Source: Lachnospiraceae bacterium (GTDB lineage Bacteria; Bacillota; Clostridia; Lachnospirales; Lachnospiraceae). Taken from it: a stretch of 64,000 bases of DNA. Below, in pieces: positions 33,895 to 42,985 of this stretch; position 1 is the first letter of the stretch, and each line of letters starts with the position of its first letter. The translations under genes were made by a program, and so were the position numbers. The notes under the pieces were generated by a model that was given only the letters and a program-made list of their open reading frames with translations, was not told the DNA's origin and searched no databases. The DNA lies in the NCBI GenBank assembly GCA_017473115.1, contig JAFUNC010000008.1, forward strand, positions 1 to 64,000, read 5' to 3'.

Positions 33895-34713
33895 ATGAAA
33901 AAAACAACCACCAACAAAAACTTCATGATTGGTTTCTGTATGGTACTGGCAGTGCTTGTATTTGCGCTGGCAGGTCTCGTTTTTGCGCCTTTTGATCCGG
34001 AAGAGATGGATGCTGCCTCAAAGTTAGCGGCTCCGTCTTTAAAGCACCTGTTTGGCTGTGATAACTTTGGCAGGGATATTTTAAGCCGTGTACAACAGGG
34101 AACTCGAATGACCTTGTTGATTGGTCTTGGTTCTACGGCAATCGGTGCGGTAATCGGAACCGTCCTGGGTGCAGTGATGGGGTATTTTGGAGGTCTTTTG
34201 GATGAAGCCCTTATGCGTATCATAGATGTGCTGTTTGCAATCCCCAGTATTTTATTGGCATTGATTTTTATCAGTTTGTTTGGGACGGGAACGTTTAATG
34301 TGATTCTTGCTTTGGGCTTTGCCATTGTGCCAAGCTTTGCGAAGATGGTGAGAACTGAGTTTATGAAGCAGAGGGAAATGGATTATGTGAAGGCTGCGAA
34401 ACTGATGGGCGCAGGCAGAGGCAGAATCTTGTTTGTGCATATTTTGCCCAATGTAATGCCAACATTGTTAAACTGCGTCTTGATTTCTTTGAACAATGCA
34501 GTTTTGGCGGAAGCAGGTATGAGTTTCTTAGGTATTGGCGTACAGCCGCCCCAGGCAAGTCTTGGACGTATGCTTTCGGAGGCGCAGGGATATTTGCAGA
34601 CGGCGCCTTTTTATACCATATTCCCGGGCCTTGTGATGATTATTATGCTTCTCGGCTTTGGTCTTATGAGTGAGGGAGGAGGTTTGAAAGATGCTTTCCG
34701 TAGAAAATCTTAA
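33895..34713 (+). CDS. ABC transporter permease (DppC/NikC-like)
   Basis: A 272-residue second permease, with FGCDNFGRDILSRVQQGTRM (the OppC-family signature), EAA loop REMDYVKAAKLMGAGRGRIL and six membrane segments. The C-terminal LSEAQGYLQTAPFYTIFPG is family-typical. Its 3' end overlaps the next ATPase gene by 23 bp, indicating translational coupling. Confidence 0.93.
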   Translation: MKKTTTNKNFMIGFCMVLAVLVFALAGLVFAPFDPEEMDAASKLAAPSLKHLFGCDNFGRDILSRVQQGTRMTLLIGLGSTAIGAVIGTVLGAVMGYFGGLLDEALMRIIDVLFAIPSILLALIFISLFGTGTFNVILALGFAIVPSFAKMVRTEFMKQREMDYVKAAKLMGAGRGRILFVHILPNVMPTLLNCVLISLNNAVLAEAGMSFLGIGVQPPQASLGRMLSEAQGYLQTAPFYTIFPGLVMIIMLLGFGLMSEGGGLKDAFRRKS

Positions 34714-35479
34714 GATTGAGTTTTTTGACCATTCCCTGCCTGAGACTGCGGTGGATGACGTGACTTTTACTATGGGCGAAGGGGAGATTCTCGGAATCGT
34801 AGGCGAGTCCGGTTCGGGTAAAAGCTTGACTGCCCTTTCCATCGCGGGACTTTTAAACCGGGGCGACATTACCAAGTCGGGAGATATTGTTTTTAACGGT
34901 CTAAATCTCCTTCATTGTAAAAGAAGTGAATTGCGCAAACTGCAGGGCAAGGACATAGCCATGATATTTCAGGAGCCGATGACCTGCTTAAACCCTGTAA
35001 AAAGGATTGGCTGGCAGGTGGAAGAGGCCTTACGTGTTCATGGCGAAAAAGATAAATTTAAGTTAAAAGAAGAGGCAATCAAGGCGTTGACGGACGCCGG
35101 TCTGGAAGATGCCGAACGGATTTATGCATCTTTTCCGCATCAGTTATCAGGCGGACAGAGACAGCGTGTGATGATTGCAGCGGCTATGATCAGTAAGCCG
35201 AAACTTTTGATTGCGGACGAGCCTACCACAGCTTTGGATGTTACGGTGCAGGCGCAGGTAATTGAATTGCTTCGAAGAATTAACAGGGAGAAGAAAACGT
35301 CTATTCTTTTTATTTCCCACGATTTGAGTCTTGTGCGTCAATTGTGTCAGCGTGTGCTGGTGATGAAAGACGGTAAAATTGTGGAACAGGGCGAGGCGGA
35401 AGATATTTTTGCAAACCCGCAGGAAGAATATACGAAGGAATTGATTGCGGCGATACCGGTGGTGAAGAAGCCGAATTAA
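34691..35479 (+). CDS. ABC transporter ATPase (DppD/NikD-like)
   Basis: A 262-residue nucleotide-binding protein. Walker A is GESGSGKS (38-45), Q-loop FQEPMTCLNP, signature [12 protein letters not shown], Walker B LLIADEPTTALD, H-loop ISHDLS. It ends shortly after the core (RVLVMKDGKIVEQGEAEDIF), so it lacks the C-terminal oligo_HPY extension of OppD/DppD. This length is closer to NikD. The start lies inside the preceding permease gene behind GGAGGAGG. Confidence 0.92.
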   Translation: MLSVENLKIEFFDHSLPETAVDDVTFTMGEGEILGIVGESGSGKSLTALSIAGLLNRGDITKSGDIVFNGLNLLHCKRSELRKLQGKDIAMIFQEPMTCLNPVKRIGWQVEEALRVHGEKDKFKLKEEAIKALTDAGLEDAERIYASFPHQLSGGQRQRVMIAAAMISKPKLLIADEPTTALDVTVQAQVIELLRRINREKKTSILFISHDLSLVRQLCQRVLVMKDGKIVEQGEAEDIFANPQEEYTKELIAAIPVVKKPN

Positions 35480-35592
35480 GCAGAAGGCAGCGATAAATTC
35501 AAACAGAAAAAGTGGAGAAACGATAAGCAAAATCGGAAACAGAATCGGTTGGAGAATAAAGAATTGCAAGGCAAGAAAGGCGGTGTGAAGAA

Positions 35593-36315
35593 ATGACAAA
35601 TGAATACTTGTGCAACGTGCAGAATCTTTTCTTCACATACGGAGGAAAGAAAAATAACCCCACCTTGGAAGACGTCTCATTACAATTAAAAAAAGGCGAG
35701 ATTCTGGGGCTTGTAGGCGAAAGCGGCAGCGGCAAGTCGACTCTTGCCAAGGTGATGACGGGACTTTTTAAAGAGGATTCCGGCACCGTGGAGTGCGGGA
35801 AGACCGCGATGATTTTTCAGGATAGTTACAGTGCCTTAAATCCTGCAAAAACCGTGGAATGGCTTTTACACGAAGTTCAGCGTTTGCAGGGCGTCAAAGA
35901 CAAAGCAACAAGACAAAAAGAAATCCTTAAAATGCTGGATGCGGTGGAGTTGGAGGAACAGTATCTAAACCATTATCCGTCTGAATTGTCAGGCGGGCAG
36001 AGACAGCGTGTTATGATAGCCATGGCGCTTTTATCAAAGCCGGAGGTGCTGATTGCGGACGAACCTGTTTCGGCCCTGGACGTAACAGTACAGAAACAAA
36101 TTGTGTCGCTTTTAAAGCGTTTAAGCCATAAAAGAAATTTGGCCGTTCTTTTTATCTCGCACGATTTGCGTACGGTTTATGAATTGTGTAACCGCGTAAT
36201 TGTGATGAAAAACGGAAAAATAGTTGAAGAAGGCGCTAAGAATGCGTTATACTTTAATCCGAAAGAAGAGTATACGAAAGCATTGCTGACGAGCGCAGGA
36301 ATAGATTGGGAGTAA
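35593..36315 (+). CDS. ABC transporter ATPase (DppF/NikE-like)
   Basis: A 240-residue second ATPase. Walker A is GESGSGKST (42-50), signature [12 protein letters not shown], Walker [13 protein letters not shown] and H-loop ISHDLR. It too lacks the oligo_HPY tail. A 113-bp gap of A/G-rich sequence without a terminator separates it from the first ATPase. The stop codon lies 2 bp before the yqeG-type start, so the phosphatase is probably part of the same transcript. Confidence 0.92.
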   Translation: MTNEYLCNVQNLFFTYGGKKNNPTLEDVSLQLKKGEILGLVGESGSGKSTLAKVMTGLFKEDSGTVECGKTAMIFQDSYSALNPAKTVEWLLHEVQRLQGVKDKATRQKEILKMLDAVELEEQYLNHYPSELSGGQRQRVMIAMALLSKPEVLIADEPVSALDVTVQKQIVSLLKRLSHKRNLAVLFISHDLRTVYELCNRVIVMKNGKIVEEGAKNALYFNPKEEYTKALLTSAGIDWE

Positions 36316-36317
36316 AC

Positions 36318-36818
36318 ATGTTTAAAGCCATTTATCCGGACGAGTATCTGGATTCTACTTATGAAATTGATTTTGAACAATTGTATGAAGACGGGTACCG
36401 CGGTGTTATTTTTGATATCGATAATACGTTGGTTCCCCATGGTGCGCCGGCGGATGAGCGCAGCAAGAAACTTTTGAATTACCTGCGTGACCGAGGTTTT
36501 AAAATTGTTCTTTTATCCAATAATACGAAGACACGAGTAGATATGTTCAATGAAGACTTGCATTTGGACACTATTCCGAGAGGGGCAAAGCCACTTTTAA
36601 AAGGTTATAAAAAAGCTATGCAGATGATGGGAACTTCCAAAGAAAATACGTTCTTTGTAGGCGACCAACTATTTACGGATGTGTGGGGAGCCAAGCGTTT
36701 GGGAATCCGTTCCATTTTAGTAAAACCCATCAATGCCAAAGAAGAAATTCAGATTGTTTTGAAACGAAAACTGGAAAATATCGTGCTGAAAGAGTACGAT
36801 GAAAATAAAAAAAATTAA
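36318..36818 (+). CDS. YqeG family HAD-type phosphatase
   Basis: A 166-residue HAD subfamily IIIA protein. Motif I is FDIDNTLV with both catalytic aspartates, motif II LLSNNT, the motif III Lys is in GAKPLLKGYKKAM, and motif IV is FVGDQLFTDVWGA. YqeG proteins are phosphatases, and some relatives act on phosphatidylglycerophosphate (Gep4/PTPMT-like role). Which substrate applies here is not known. ATG 36318 has GGGAG upstream; a TTG four codons earlier overlaps that site and is rejected. Confidence 0.9.
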   Translation: MFKAIYPDEYLDSTYEIDFEQLYEDGYRGVIFDIDNTLVPHGAPADERSKKLLNYLRDRGFKIVLLSNNTKTRVDMFNEDLHLDTIPRGAKPLLKGYKKAMQMMGTSKENTFFVGDQLFTDVWGAKRLGIRSILVKPINAKEEIQIVLKRKLENIVLKEYDENKKN

Positions 36819-36834
36819 AAAAAGCAAAAAAATG

Positions 36835-36863
36835 TTGAAATATGCTTGTTCTTATATTAAACT
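36835..36863 (+). promoter_or_regulatory. Probable promoter of efp
   Basis: TTGAAA (36835-36840), a 17-bp spacer, and TAAACT (36858-36863), 41 bp before efp. Confidence 0.45.
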
Positions 36864-36903
36864 ATTGATGAATTATTATGTTAAAAATTAGGAGGAAGAA
36901 ACA

Positions 36904-37461
36904 ATGATTTCTGCCGGCGATTTCAGAAACGGTATTACGATTGAATTAGACAGCAACGTTTTTCAGATTATTGAATTCCAGCATGTAAAGCCCGGAAAGG
37001 GTGCTGCGTTCGTTAGAACCAAACTGAAAAACATTAAGAGTGGTGGTGTGGTTGAAAAGACTTTCAGACCTACCGAAAAATGTCCTCAGGCTCGTATCGA
37101 CAGAAAAGAAATGCAGTATTTGTATTCTGATGGCGATATGTTCAACTTCATGGATGTAGAAACATACGATCAGATTTCCTTAACAAAGGACGAAATCGGT
37201 GATTCTTTGAAGTTTGTAAAAGAAAACGAAATGGTTAAGATGTTATCACACAACGGTAGCGTATTCGCAATTGAACCCCCTCTGTTTGTTGAACTTGAAG
37301 TTACAGAAACAGAACCCGGATTCAAGGGTGATACAGCAACAGGTGCAAGTAAGCCTGCTACAGTTGAAACAGGTGCAACCGTCAGCGTTCCTCTTTTCGT
37401 TGAAATCGGGGACAAGATTAAGATTGATACAAGAACCAGCGAGTACTTGAGTAGAGTTTAA
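36904..37461 (+). CDS. efp: Elongation factor P
   Basis: EF-P relieves ribosome stalling at polyproline stretches. The 185-residue protein has three beta-barrel domains. The modification-loop region reads [17 protein letters not shown], with the tip Lys in the PGKG turn. The C-terminal domain has the signature [20 protein letters not shown] and ends RTSEYLSRV. The full-length match is typical. It follows AGGAGGAAG and has its own terminator. Confidence 0.97.
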   Translation: MISAGDFRNGITIELDSNVFQIIEFQHVKPGKGAAFVRTKLKNIKSGGVVEKTFRPTEKCPQARIDRKEMQYLYSDGDMFNFMDVETYDQISLTKDEIGDSLKFVKENEMVKMLSHNGSVFAIEPPLFVELEVTETEPGFKGDTATGASKPATVETGATVSVPLFVEIGDKIKIDTRTSEYLSRV

Positions 37462-37491
37462 TCTGTATAATTCAATAAATCATTAGCTTAT

Positions 37492-37529
37492 AAAGACAAT
37501 GAAGAGATTTTCTTTTCGTTGTCTTTTTT
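37492..37529 (+). terminator. Terminator after efp
   Basis: AAAGACAA / TTGTCTTT arms with an inner GAAGA...TCTTTTC pairing are followed by TTTTTT. Confidence 0.7.
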
Positions 37530-37616
37530 GCGTCCGAAGGGCGCAAATCTTTATAAATATATCTATGTGCAAATCTGCAATTCACATTGCCCGCTCGGGC
37601 GTTTTAGGAGGTTTCT

Positions 37617-38558
37617 ATGATAATTCACACATTTATGTTTCAAGTATTACAAAAGATGCAGGACGAGATGGGAGAAAATGTCACAGTATCCCTTCAGGAT
37701 ATTACAAAAAATAACGGGGTGGTTTTAACAGGACTTACCATTGCACAAAAGAATGTGAATATTTCACCAACCATTTATTTGGAAGATTTTTATGAAGAAT
37801 ATGAGAAAGGGAAAAGTATGGAGGATGTTATGGAAGAAATTAAGGAAATTTTTTACAGAAGTAAAATGGACCGGGATATCGATATGAAATTCTTTACGGA
37901 ATACGAACAGGCAAAAAAGCGAATTGTTTTTAAGTTAATTAATTATGATAAAAACAGAGAATTATTGAAAACAATTCCGCACCGTGAATATTTGGATCTT
38001 GCCGTTGTTTATTATTATCTTGTGGATATGAAAGAGTTTTCCAATGCGACAATATTGATTCATAATAAGCATATGGAATCCTGGCAAATCGATGAAGAAA
38101 CCTTATATGAATTGGCTTCGAAGAATACGCCGCAATTGTTAAAAACGAATTTTTGCGGAATGATGGAGGTTTTAAAAGAATTGGCGGAAGAAGATTTCTG
38201 GTGTGATATTCTGGGTGAGAGCAGTGATGAGGAAAATGGTTTATTAATGGAGGCACATAAGGAAACGGATGCAACCGGAATGTATGTACTTAGCAATCAG
38301 TCGAGATTGTATGGTGCCGGTGTACTTTTGTATGAAGGTGTGCCGGAACAATGCAGAGAACAGTTGGGCAGTAACTTTTTTATTCTGCCAAGTTCGGTTC
38401 ATGAAGTGATTTTGGTGCCGGATTTGGGACAAGTTACAAGGGAAAAGTTGGGAGAAATGGTTAGGGAAGTCAATGCGACCCAAGTAGAGGAACAGGAGCA
38501 ATTGTCAGATTTTGTCTACTATTATGACGGGGAAAATAGGGGAATTGTGCGTTTATAA
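37617..38558 (+). CDS. DUF5688 family protein
   Basis: A 313-residue soluble protein resembling the DUF5688 family found mostly in Lachnospiraceae. Recognisable blocks are GVVLTGLTI, NISPTIYLEDFYEEYEKG, IPHREYLDLAVVYYYLVD, ATILIHNKHMESWQIDEETL and a C-terminal NFFILPSSVHEVILVPDLG. Its function is unknown; no signal peptide or catalytic motif is evident. An AGGAGG site precedes the ATG. It stands alone between efp and the tRNA. Confidence 0.75.
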   Translation: MIIHTFMFQVLQKMQDEMGENVTVSLQDITKNNGVVLTGLTIAQKNVNISPTIYLEDFYEEYEKGKSMEDVMEEIKEIFYRSKMDRDIDMKFFTEYEQAKKRIVFKLINYDKNRELLKTIPHREYLDLAVVYYYLVDMKEFSNATILIHNKHMESWQIDEETLYELASKNTPQLLKTNFCGMMEVLKELAEEDFWCDILGESSDEENGLLMEAHKETDATGMYVLSNQSRLYGAGVLLYEGVPEQCREQLGSNFFILPSSVHEVILVPDLGQVTREKLGEMVREVNATQVEEQEQLSDFVYYYDGENRGIVRL

Positions 38559-38562
38559 ACAC

Positions 38563-38635
38563 TAGACAAAAAGAAAATAGTATGATATGATAGGCAACAG
38601 TGGCGTAATAATTTCGTAACAATTTGCCACTGTTG
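38563..38635 (+). promoter_or_regulatory. tRNA promoter and leader hairpin
   Basis: TAGACA (38563-38568), 17 bp, and extended TGA-TATGAT (38586-38591). A perfect 10-bp hairpin CAACAGTGGC (38595-38604) / GCCACTGTTG (38626-38635) follows with a 21-nt loop, just 4 nt before the tRNA. The hairpin probably lies within the precursor transcript. Confidence 0.6.
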
Positions 38636-38639
38636 TAAT

Positions 38640-38711
38640 GCACCCGTAGTCTAACGGATAGAACGAAGGCCTCCGACGCCTTTAATGCAGGTTCGATTCC
38701 TGTCGGGTGCA
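38640..38711 (+). tRNA. tRNA-Arg (anticodon CCG)
   Basis: A 72-nt cloverleaf: acceptor arms GCACCCG and CGGGTGC, anticodon stem AAGGC/GCCTT enclosing loop CTCCGAC (anticodon CCG, reading CGG), T-arm CAGG-TTCGATT-CCTG, discriminator A. CCA is not encoded. A protein gene begins 26 nt downstream without an intervening terminator. Confidence 0.93.
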
Positions 38712-38737
38712 TTAAAAAGAGATTTAGGGGGACCATG

Positions 38738-39934
38738 ATGAAAGCGATTCTGGCTTTTGTGGCGAAACATTCGTTAATTACAGCGACTACATTGTTTGCA
38801 ATTACGGTAGGAATTGTGGCTATGGTGGTTTTTTCTGTTGGCAGTAAGGATACCAGTACTGCAGGAACTTCAGTCAATGAGGTATCTGACAGTGATTCTT
38901 CGGTATCAGAAGAAGTGCAGGATGACATTCAGGATTTGACGTTACAGTGTGATGCATATCCGGAAATCAACGAAGTGATGGAAATATACCATAAGGCATT
39001 GGCTGATAATGACGAAGAAACAGTAAAAAAATATCTTTTATATGTAAATGAAAACGAACTGGTAAATATTGCCGTTAAAAGTGAATATGTGGAAGGTTAC
39101 AATGATATTCATTGTTATACGCAGGAAGGATTCCAGGATGGCTCCTACTACGTATATGTGTCTTATCAGTTAAAACTGACTGAATTTGATACAACGATTC
39201 CGGGACTTATCGGTTTGTATTACTGTCCGAATGAAGCGGGTGATTATCACATTTACCGTAAAGCAGATATGAGTGAGAATGTATTGGATAATTATTATTC
39301 TGCATATATGAAACAGGAAGTGCAGGATTTATACAATACGATTGATTTGAAGTATAATGAAGTTTTGGATTCGAATCCTGACATTAAGACTTATATGGAA
39401 GGCTTTGAAGAAATGGTTACCAATGAAATGGTAAAAATTATTGCAATCAGGGAAGCCAGTGAAGCAATTCAGGAGTCTGAGAGTGAATCCGAGGCGTCAG
39501 AAACTCAGTCAGAAAGTGAAACACCTGAAGTTGCAATGACAGAGACCGTACGTGCAACCACAACCGTAAATGTCAGAAGTTCCGACAGTGAAACTGCAGA
39601 TAAATTAGGTAAGGTATCTACAGGAACAGAGTTAACACGTCTGGAAGACCGCGTGAATGGATGGAGTAAAGTGCTCTATGACGGAAAAGAAGGCTACATT
39701 AAGTCTGAATTCCTGGAAGTTGTATCGGAAGACGGTGAAGAAACTACAGCAGCGTCGTATGTAACGGTAAAAGAAAACGTAAATATTCGTGAAACGGCAA
39801 GTCAGGATGCGGACAGGGTTGCATTGGCATATGCCGGAACAAAACTTGAATTGGTAGAGCATATGAGCAACGGATGGACAAAGATTAAATATAATGGTGA
39901 AGTTGCATATGTAAAATCTGAATACGTTGAATAA
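38738..39934 (+). CDS. Membrane-anchored protein with two SH3b domains
   Basis: A 398-residue protein. One N-terminal membrane segment (about 13-35, TATTLFAITVGIVAMVVFSV) leads to an extracellular part. A Ser/Asp-rich linker precedes a ~160-residue middle domain (about 65-220), recurrent in Lachnospiraceae SH3 proteins but of unknown function. A Ser/Glu linker and two bacterial SH3 domains follow (VNVRSSDSETADKLGKVSTG and VNIRETASQDADRVALAYAG), likely cell-wall binding. ATG 38738 is preferred over ATG 38735 for spacing to AGGGGG. It may be co-transcribed with the tRNA immediately upstream. Confidence 0.82.
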   Translation: MKAILAFVAKHSLITATTLFAITVGIVAMVVFSVGSKDTSTAGTSVNEVSDSDSSVSEEVQDDIQDLTLQCDAYPEINEVMEIYHKALADNDEETVKKYLLYVNENELVNIAVKSEYVEGYNDIHCYTQEGFQDGSYYVYVSYQLKLTEFDTTIPGLIGLYYCPNEAGDYHIYRKADMSENVLDNYYSAYMKQEVQDLYNTIDLKYNEVLDSNPDIKTYMEGFEEMVTNEMVKIIAIREASEAIQESESESEASETQSESETPEVAMTETVRATTTVNVRSSDSETADKLGKVSTGTELTRLEDRVNGWSKVLYDGKEGYIKSEFLEVVSEDGEETTAASYVTVKENVNIRETASQDADRVALAYAGTKLELVEHMSNGWTKIKYNGEVAYVKSEYVE

Positions 39935-39948
39935 AAACAAAAGAGAAA

Positions 39949-39986
39949 GGGTTCCTAATCTGCGGATTACGAACTCTTTTTTATTA
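39949..39986 (+). terminator. Terminator after the SH3 protein gene
   Basis: An 11-bp imperfect hairpin GGGTTCCTAATC / GATTACGAACTC, loop TGCG, is followed by TTTTTT. Confidence 0.8.
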
Positions 39987-40106
39987 TAAAATCATCTTAT
40001 GGTAAAATGTACAAATAATATAGTTTTTTCTGTTAAAAAAAACTTATTTTTATGATAAAATAAAGAAGGTTGCGTAAACCTACTTTTATTTGGAAATGAG
40101 GGACTT

Positions 40107-40826
40107 ATGGAAGTCAGAATCAATAAATATCTGGCAGATGCCGGAGTGGCATCCAGACGGCAGGCGGATAAACTGGTAGAAAGCGGACAGGTTACCATTA
40201 ACGGTGTGGTGGCAAAGAACGCGGACCGTGTATGTGACGGAGATGTTGTCTGCGTGAAAAATAAGCAGATTTTTAAACAGGAAGAGAAGCATGTGGTGGC
40301 ATTTTATAAGCCGGAAGGTGTGACCTGCACCAAGCAGGATAAGTATGCTAAAGTCACTATTGATGATGTGTTCCGTTATCCGTTACGTCTGAATTATGCG
40401 GGGCGTTTGGATAAAGATTCCAAAGGTCTTTTGATTATGACCAATGACGGTGAACTGATCGACCGTATGATGCGTGCCCGGAACGGTCATGAGAAAGAAT
40501 ATGTTGTAAAAGTCAATGAACGGATTACGGATGATTTTATATCTAAAATGTCCGAGGGTGTGTTTTTAGAAGAACTTGAGGTAAAAACCAGACCATGCCG
40601 GGTTACCAAAGTCGGAGACCATACATTTCGTATTATTTTAACCCAAGGACTGAATCGTCAAATACGACGTATGTGCGCTTCTTTGGGGTATAAGGTGGTG
40701 TCTCTGATGCGTGTGCGGGTAATGAATATTGAATTGGGAGATTTAAAGCCCGGTGCGTATCGTAGAATTTCAGGAGAAGAATTAAATGAATTGTATCGGC
40801 TTGCTCATAAAAGTGAAGAATTATAA
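40107..40826 (+). CDS. RsuA/RluF-type pseudouridine synthase
   Basis: A 239-residue rRNA pseudouridine synthase. The N-terminal S4 RNA-binding domain is INKYLADAGVASRRQADKLV. The catalytic domain has the nucleophile D102 in GRLDKDSKGLLIMTNDG. RNGHEKEYVVKV, TQGLNRQIRRMCASLGYKV and LMRVRVMNIELG follow the RluF pattern (23S rRNA U2604 in E. coli) more closely than RluB or RsuA. The exact target site in this organism is not certain. It is followed by ligA after a 72-bp gap. Confidence 0.88.
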   Translation: MEVRINKYLADAGVASRRQADKLVESGQVTINGVVAKNADRVCDGDVVCVKNKQIFKQEEKHVVAFYKPEGVTCTKQDKYAKVTIDDVFRYPLRLNYAGRLDKDSKGLLIMTNDGELIDRMMRARNGHEKEYVVKVNERITDDFISKMSEGVFLEELEVKTRPCRVTKVGDHTFRIILTQGLNRQIRRMCASLGYKVVSLMRVRVMNIELGDLKPGAYRRISGEELNELYRLAHKSEEL

Positions 40827-40898
40827 AAAACGATGCGCAGAATATATTAAGTTTTGAAATATTAAGTATGTCCGCAAGCCGGAAGAAGGAAGTTTGAT

Positions 40899-42863
40899 AT
40901 GAATAAAGAGCAAAAAATCGACAGAATGAAAGAATTGATAAACATTTTATCAGAGGCTTCTTATGCGTATTATGCCAAGGATGAAGAAATCATCAGCAAT
41001 TATGAATATGATCGTTTCTATGATGAACTGGAATCTTTGGAAAAAGAATGCGATATGGTGTTGGCAGGAAGTCCGACCGCAAAGGTTGGTTTCGAGGCAG
41101 TGGATGAATTGCCGAAAGAAAAGCATGCTGCCCCTATGTTATCCCTGGGTAAGACCAAGGAGAGAGAAGAATTAAAAAGTTTTCTCGGCACTCAGACAGG
41201 CTTACTGTCATGGAAATTAGACGGATTGACCGTTGTTTTAACCTACGAAAATGGGGAATTACTGAAAGCCGTTACCCGCGGAAACGGTGAAGTGGGAGAG
41301 GTGGTTACCAATAATGCCCGCTTTTTTAAGAATATTCCGCTGAAAATCTCTTTTGAGGGTCGACTTGTGATTCGCGGGGAAGCGGTAATCGGATACCGGG
41401 ATTTTGCCAATATTAATGCTAAGATTACAGATCCTGCGTTACAGTATAAAAATCCCAGAAACTTGTGTAGCGGTTCTGTCCGCCAGTTAAACAATCAGAT
41501 TACGGCGGAACGGCATGTGCGCTTCTATGCTTTTTCATTGGTAGAAGCAGAAGGTTTGGAAGATAAAAATTCCCGCAAGGAGCAAATGGAGTTTTTGCGC
41601 AATCAGGGATTTGAGGTTGTGGAATATAAGGAGGTAACTGCAGATTCCATTTTGGAGCAGGTGGAATATTTTGCGGAGAAGATTGCAACATATGATATTC
41701 CTTCCGACGGATTGGTATTGATTTTTGATGACATTGCTTACGGCAAATCGTTAGGACGTACGGCTAAGTTCCCCAGGGATGCCATTGCTTTTAAATGGGC
41801 GGATGAAATCAGGGAAACAACCTTAAAAGAAATTGAATGGAGTCCCAGCAGGACAGGTTTGATTAATCCCGTGGCGATTTTTGAACCGGTAGAATTGGAA
41901 GGTACCACGGTCAGCCGTGCAAGCGTTCACAATATCAGTGTAATGCGCAGTCTGAAGTTGGGTATTGGTGACAAAATAACGGTGTACAAAGCCAATATGA
42001 TTATCCCCCAGATTGCGGATAACTTAACGGGAAGCAACAATGTAGAGATTCCCTGTACCTGCCCCGTATGCGGTGAGAAAACGGAAATTCAGGCATTGAA
42101 CGATGTACAGACCTTATACTGTGTGAATCCGGAATGTCCGGTAAAAAAGATTAAGGCGTTAACACTTTTTGTAAGCCGCGATGCTTTGAATATGGAAGGC
42201 TTAAGTGAGGCTACTTTGGAAAAATTTGTGGCGGAAGGTTTTATCAGAGACTATAAGGATTTATTCTGTTTGGAGCGTTACCGGGAACAGATTGTCCAAA
42301 TGGAAGGGTTTGGAGAAAAGTCTTATGAAAATCTGATTGCAAGCGTGGAAACTGCAAGAACTACCACATTGCCAAGATTGATTTACGCATTAGGCATCGG
42401 AAATATTGGTGTGGCTATGGCCAAAGTAGTGTGCAAGCACTTTGATTATGATTTGGAGGCTATGCGTAATGCGTCGGAAGAAGAAGTCAGTCAAATTGAA
42501 GGTGTGGGCGATGTAATTGCGGGCACATTTTGTTCATACTTCCGTGATACACTGAAAATGCAGTCATTGGATGAACTTTTGACGGAACTGACATTGGAGA
42601 AACCGGAAGCGGGAGCAGATGCCGATAAATTAAAAGGGAAAACTTTCGTGGTAACCGGTAGTGTAAATCATTTCAACGGAAGAAGCGAGTTGAAAGAAAT
42701 CATTGAAAATATGGGTGGTAAAGTAGCAGGCAGTGTGTCAGCCAAAACAGAGTGCCTGATTAATAATGATACGGCATCTTCCTCTTCCAAGAATAAGAAA
42801 GCCAAGGAGTTAAACATTCCAATACTTTCGGAAGAAGCATTTATGGATAAATACGGAGTATAA
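40899..42863 (+). CDS. ligA: NAD-dependent DNA ligase
   Basis: LigA seals nicks in replication and repair. The 654-residue protein has domain Ia (YDRFYDELESLEKE), the adenylation domain with the nucleophile K106 in SWKLDGLTVVLTYENG, an OB fold, a Cys4 zinc finger (CPVCGEKTE ... CVNPECPVKK), helix-hairpin-helix repeats (LGIGNIGVAMAKVVCKHF, EGVGDVIAGTF) and a C-terminal BRCT domain (GKTFVVTGSVNHFNGRSELK). It is a little shorter than the usual ~670, with all domains present. Confidence 0.97.
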   Translation: MNKEQKIDRMKELINILSEASYAYYAKDEEIISNYEYDRFYDELESLEKECDMVLAGSPTAKVGFEAVDELPKEKHAAPMLSLGKTKEREELKSFLGTQTGLLSWKLDGLTVVLTYENGELLKAVTRGNGEVGEVVTNNARFFKNIPLKISFEGRLVIRGEAVIGYRDFANINAKITDPALQYKNPRNLCSGSVRQLNNQITAERHVRFYAFSLVEAEGLEDKNSRKEQMEFLRNQGFEVVEYKEVTADSILEQVEYFAEKIATYDIPSDGLVLIFDDIAYGKSLGRTAKFPRDAIAFKWADEIRETTLKEIEWSPSRTGLINPVAIFEPVELEGTTVSRASVHNISVMRSLKLGIGDKITVYKANMIIPQIADNLTGSNNVEIPCTCPVCGEKTEIQALNDVQTLYCVNPECPVKKIKALTLFVSRDALNMEGLSEATLEKFVAEGFIRDYKDLFCLERYREQIVQMEGFGEKSYENLIASVETARTTTLPRLIYALGIGNIGVAMAKVVCKHFDYDLEAMRNASEEEVSQIEGVGDVIAGTFCSYFRDTLKMQSLDELLTELTLEKPEAGADADKLKGKTFVVTGSVNHFNGRSELKEIIENMGGKVAGSVSAKTECLINNDTASSSSKNKKAKELNIPILSEEAFMDKYGV

Positions 42864-42921
42864 GGTACCATTTAATGTTTTCGGTAAGTGAATGCCTGCG
42901 GAGCGGTTCTTGTTCCTGAGG

Positions 42922-42950
42922 TTGCCTGTGGAATGTTTTTATGGTATGAT
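42922..42950 (+). promoter_or_regulatory. Probable promoter of metA
   Basis: TTGCCT (42922-42927), 17 bp, and extended TGG-TATGAT (42945-42950). The predicted leader is only ~30 nt, leaving no room for a SAM riboswitch. Confidence 0.5.
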
Positions 42951-42985
42951 TTCCAAAGATTGTTTGATAAAAGGAGGGTATTTTT

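Noticed and set aside
37499-37714. 71-aa open frame overlapping the efp terminator and DUF5688 start
   Set aside because: It begins inside a terminator hairpin and overlaps a better-supported gene with an AGGAGG site.
42864-42985. SAM riboswitch upstream of metA
   Set aside because: No SAM-I core is visible, and a promoter at 42922-42950 leaves only a ~30-nt leader.
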